From Lepidostoma basale (taxonomy: Eukaryota; Arthropoda; Insecta; Trichoptera; Lepidostomatidae), in the NCBI GenBank assembly GCA_022606425.2, contig JAHDVF020000044.1, forward strand, positions 674,412 to 738,411: DNA of 64,000 bases, written 5' to 3'. The notes under the pieces are model-generated. The model saw only the letters and a program-made list of their open reading frames with translations, had not been told where the DNA came from and searched no databases. Shown here piece after piece: positions 34,901 through 40,900 of this stretch (its first letter is position 1; the number at the start of each line of letters is the position of its first letter). Position numbers and translations under genes: made by a program.

Positions 34901-37900
34901 GCGCGGAGTGTTTTCATCTCGGTTGTCCTGAGCATGCTCTTAGTCTTGACAGTGTCTGCCCTCGATTCAATGCCATATGTGAGGATTGGTCGCACACGGG
35001 TCTTATAAATGCGTACCTTGCTGTCAGTCCTCGTGTCCTTGTTTCTCCATATGACATCTTTCAGGCAGCCTGCAACCGCTGCAGACTTATCCACCTGTGA
35101 CCTTACTTCTCTGGGGAGGTCATTAGAGCTGGTTACTTCACTTCCGCGATATCTGAATTGTACGGAGATTTCGCATCTTAGTTGGTTTCTAGAGAATGTC
35201 ATACACTTCGTTTTTGAGATGGATATGATCACATTGTATTTAGAACAGGATTCATCAAATTTTGAGAGCATTGCTTGTAAGTCGTTTTCATTTTCGCCAC
35301 GATTGTGGCGCCGTCTGCATAGCAAAGCATTCCAATTACTTCATTACCCAGAGTGTACCCTAAATTGAGAGATGCAACCTCTGCAATGATGTTGTCCATG
35401 ATGCGGTTAAAGAGAAACGGGCATAATCTGTCGCCTTGTCTGATGCCAAGGGATGTTTTTATGGCTTTAGTGAATTTCCCATTTGCTCTGATCTTTGTGT
35501 TGCCGAATCAGTTTATTCACTTAACAGATTAAAAAATAAAATTATATGTATAAATATATTTTTTCTAGAATTTCTCACTTTGCCACGGCTGACGAGTTCA
35601 CCGACACGACTATCCGCGTGATCACCATCGAGAAGAGGCAGTTCGGCCTCTACACCTGCAAGGCGGCCAACAAGCTGGGGCAGAACGAGGCGCAAGTGGA
35701 ACTCTTCGGTCAGTATCATCACCGCTCGCCGTCTATTCAATTTTTTGATTAAAAAACTATCTACTCTCGTACAAGAACACCTTTTGTATGGAAGCGAAGC
35801 ATGGAACTGGCAAAATAAGGATGAAAGTAGAATAAATGCAGTAGAAATGAGATCTCTTAGACGAATGTGTGGATACTCTGTGTATGATAGAGTGTCGAAT
35901 GAAAATATAAGAAGTGAATGCGGTGCGAATGATGGTGTCATGAACAAAATAATGAAAGGATCATTAAGATGGTTTGGACGTATGGAAAGAATGAATGAAG
36001 AAAGAATGGTAAAAAAATTATATGTTAACGATGTAAATGGAACCAGAAATAGAATCGGAAGACCGAGGAAAATGTGGCACGATCAAATAAATCAAATATT
36101 GAATGTCGGCCACGTGAAGAGTCAGAGAAATCGACACGCGTGCATGACACGATGTATGAATGTTGAGGAAGCGAGAGAAATTTGTCAGGAAAGAAAAGTG
36201 TGACAAATGAAACAAATGGACGAGAGAAGAATGGTTAAAAAGATATATACAAGTAGTGTGAATGAGACGGAGCCCAGCCTCCATCGCTCAGGGCGCACTA
36301 GACTGGTCCCCTATGGGGGAAAAGAGGAAGCGAGGCAGACCTAGAGCCACCTGGAGAAGACCCCTGCAGGACGAGGTCAAAGCAGCAGGCCTCACTTGCG
36401 CATGCATTAGAGTCGGGTAGAGAAGGTTCCTTGAGGCCCTATATACCACGGAGGTGCGACGGGACAAGAGGAAGAAGTGTGAATGGTGGAAGAAGTTGAG
36501 GAAGGCCAAAGAATGGCGATCATGTTTGAAGCAGGAACAATCGACGAGCGTGCGTGTCACGGTGTGTGAATGTAGAAGAGGCGCGAGAGTTATGTCAGGA
36601 TAGAACAGTGTGCCGGTTCATCCTCTGCCTACCCCTGTGTGATGGTTAGTTTGTTAGTTAACTATGAATATTCGGTTAAAAAAATATATATATTTCATAT
36701 TTGGTGATTTTTTTTTATTGACCGCCGAGTTGGTTTGGTAATGTGATCATTTGAATGGAAAAAATACCCTTCAGATAGAGAATGCAAATTTTCGCCTCTG
36801 GAATCTTCTACTAGCATGGCAGTGCATTTGTTAGTTTTAAAAATATATATTTTTTATTATTCAATTGAATTTTTTAAGCATTATTTAGATTTTGTATAGC
36901 TATTGGTGTGTAGATTATTTAATTAAAGAAAAAAAAATGCATTTTCGTAAAATTCGAATCAGAAAATCTAGTATATTTTTTCTGTCATAACCATAGATTA
37001 AATTTGTCACGTTAGTTAGTTAGATTTCATTTTGTCTATGGTATTTTCCCCATGAGCATGGTTATGCCGGTTCTGATTGTTAATTATATCTCTCATCTCA
37101 TCGAATATCTAGATTTTCACATGAAATGTGTCGTGTTTTCTACGTCTGGTGATTCGAAGATCATTTGAAGACCAAATGATCTCCGAAACGTGATATATTT
37201 GGTATAAATCTAAAAGATTTTTGAATGTTCTTAGCTTCGTCAAAAATTTAATTTTGATAATACAGTAGAACCTCGATTATCCGGACTAATTGGGGATGAA
37301 GGTAGCCCGGATAAGGACAAATCCGGATAATAGAAGAAAAAAATCCCTAAACATTTCATCGATCTGGTTTAAACATTCAATAGATGGGTGGGGATGGTGC
37401 ATTATTTAGTAATAATAATATTTTACCTGTGGATTTTTGATTTTTTTTCACTTCTGAAGTGAACTGATTTTCATACCATCTTTAAAAATTTCAGCAGGCT
37501 TTTTTCTGATGATAATATTCAACCAAAAGACTTTTGATATTTTTAAAGCATTTTTTAATTTTTTCACAACTTTACGCTCAAAGCTTCCGTAAAAACGTAA
37601 ATGGAGGGAAACCGTAAATGAAAAAAGTGAAAAAAACACAATTTAAATTTATTTATTTTTAAATCGTGTAGATTAGCTCGCAAAATGCATGAACCTAAAT
37701 GAAACCGTGACATAAAAAGAAAGAAAATATTGTTATTAACTTTAAAACTAAAAAAATTGACGGTCGAAGTGTGCGCGGGAGATGCCTATTGGTGGCGATG
37801 AGGTTCGCAACCCATCACACCGCGTCTCCCGCGGGGCGAAAAGAGAAGGATGGAGTGCCGCAACAGTATAAGTGTGACAGTCCATTCTTTCTGCCTACCC

Positions 37901-40900
37901 TTTTGGGGAGACGGCGTGATGGTTAGTAAGTAGTAAGTAAGTAAACTAAAAAAAAAAACGTAAAAAACTGTTTGTAAGTGACGATCGCGATTAATGTCAA
38001 AAAGAACGAAGCGTTGCAAATCGAATCGAAAACCAAATGACAGGACAGATGTTAACCTGCGAAAATTAAAAAAAAAAAATAATAATAAAAACGTCGAGGT
38101 CCGGATAATGGAGGTTTTACTGTACCTGTAATTTTTTAAACACATCAGCTATAAACACCAGTTGGGTGGTGGTCTAAAGGATAGAATGCTTGTCTCCTGA
38201 TCTAGGGGACTTGTGTTCAAGCCTGGACACGGCCCTTCTTTATAATAACGAGCTATTTGGGCTAGGTTCGGAGATTGTTTATTAAATTCTAAAATAATCT
38301 TAAAAAATTCACATTTCAAAATATCTAATACAAAAAAAAAAAGTGAGAATCTGGATATTTCACCCATTTTTATCTTGAAATGATATTAATTTTTATGTTT
38401 AATTAATTTATTATGTATTTAAAAGCTAAAACGAATAATAAATAAAACTGACGTGGTCATCTAGTAACTCGGTTCTAGTCATGTCCGTCAGGGGTATTCA
38501 AAGAGAGCTATTTCTTGAATAATATCATTTCGAGATTTCTTATCTTTGCCTAGTGTCTGCCAGCCCATTGTATGTGCTTTGCATCCGATATTTAATGTTT
38601 TATATTATTTGTTTTTTTTTTCTCTCTTCCCCATTCCTCATTCCATTAAATCTCCGATAAAAATCTTCCTGGATCCATTAAACAACTCCTCCACAAACAC
38701 ACACACTTGTATAATCACATAACACTGTATACTGTCAATGTTTGGCTTCACATTATCGTGAAACACTTATTTTTTTAAATCGATTCATCTTACATAATTT
38801 TTTCTATACATTCATCCAACAAAATTGTTTCCCCTCGTCCCCGATATCCTCGCTGCTGCTTCCACATATCCCCCGCGATACAGAGTCCATTATACCAGTG
38901 TGCCCGCCGGCCTGCGGTCAGGCGAGGTACGGCTCCGGGTCCTCGGTCGTCCCGACGGTCACGACGACGCTCCTCTCGCTGGTATCGCTGGCGCTGCTGT
39001 ACCGCCTCTACGGACCGAGCACCAGGTGAGTTGCGTCCAATGAAAAGACGGCATTCTGAAATCTAATTATCTTCAAGGTTAGGTGTGAACTGTTTCAATT
39101 TATGAACAGGAGTTTTTTTAAATTAATGTTACGTATATGTAACATTATTCATGTGTGTTACATATATTATTCATGTGTTTAAATATGAACCTGGCAAAGA
39201 CGTGGACGGCAACAGAATTGAGAATGTCCAAGAATATACATACCTGGGACACAATATTCCATTGGGCCGAGATAACCAAACCGCAGAGCTAAAAAGAAGA
39301 ATTGGACTAAGCTGGGCAGCTTTCTGAAACATGAGTTACATCCTTAAAAACCGGAAAATACCGATCAACCTGAAACGAAAAGTCTATGAAGCCTGCGTTC
39401 TGCCAGTTGGTACTTATGGTCTTGAAACTGCTACACCGTCCAAACAAAGTGCCGAGAAACTACGAGTGACCCAAAGAGCCATGGAAAAAGCCATGTTAGG
39501 AATAAGCCTAAGAGACAGATTCAGAAACGATACGGTGAGAGAAAAAACGAAGGTCACTGACGTCATCCACTGGGTGGCGACTCTAAAATGGCAATGGGCA
39601 GGTCACGTAGCCAGAAGCTCAGATGAAAAGTGGACAAGAAGACTGCTGACTTGGAGACCGTGGACGGCAAAGAGAAGCGCAGGGCGAACGCAACTACGAT
39701 GGAAGGATGATCTGAACAGACACGTCGGAATAACCTGGATGCAGTCTGCACAGGACAGAGTGAAGTCAAAATAAATAATTAAAAATATACCTTACCAGAA
39801 AGAATAATTAATTTCAGAATGTATTTGCCCATTTTTATCATCATTTTTTTTTCTGTTTAGCTATTGCATGTATTTTTGCTTTGATATTTATTATAAATAG
39901 AATTCTGTTTGTTTTATGTGTATCTTTGGTGTTTATTAATAGTGAGTATGATGCATGTCTCATATGTGTGACAACACGCTTATGCACTCGAAACAACCGT
40001 GTTTTATATGTGTATAATCACAATAACATTCTGTGTCACGCTTCTAATATGTAACAACACGTTAATTATATGTAATAACACGTTACTTATATGTAACAAC
40101 ATATTATTTATATGTAACAACACATAAGTTATATGTAACAACACGTTATTTATATGTAACAACACATTACTAATATCTAACATGTTACTTATATGTAACA
40201 ACACGCTACTTATATGTAACAACACGTTACTTGTATGTAACAACATGTTACTTACTCGTATATGTTACAACACATTACTTATATGTAACAACACACTACT
40301 TATATGTAACAACACATTATTAATTATATAACAACACATTACTAATATCTGATAACATGTTACTAATATGTTACATTGTGTTACTTATATTAAAAGGCGT
40401 TTTATGTATTTAACAGCACATAACCCATCGTGTTACGTGTGTTTAACAGCTAGATATGCACTTGTAACAATTTTTTGCATATACGTAACAAAAGACTTAC
40501 TTACTTACTTGTCATATATGTAACAGCACATTATATCATGTTACACATACGTAACATATAATAATTCAGTTATGTAACGGGGTGTTAAATTTGTGTAATT
40601 GCATACGCACGTCGCAAGTTTAAAATATGTAACAAGCGTGTAATGTGCGTTGTTGCATTTATGTAACATGCTTTGAATACAATTTTTTTTTTCACTTGCA
40701 GTTACTAAATATAAAATCGTAAACCTCCATGTCACACGTAATCATGCGACATGTATTAAGAAAGATGTTACATATATGTAACAACATGTTTTGTATATAT
40801 TACAAACCCTTTAACATAAAATTATAAACTTCAAGGATGGACAATACTTTGAATCATAAATGTATAACCAGTTTTTTACGATAAAGCCTCGAATTTCGGA

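Noticed and set aside
40020..40400. CRISPR-like array
   Set aside because: No constant repeats with unique spacers; it is a drifting 21-bp tandem repeat in an animal genome.
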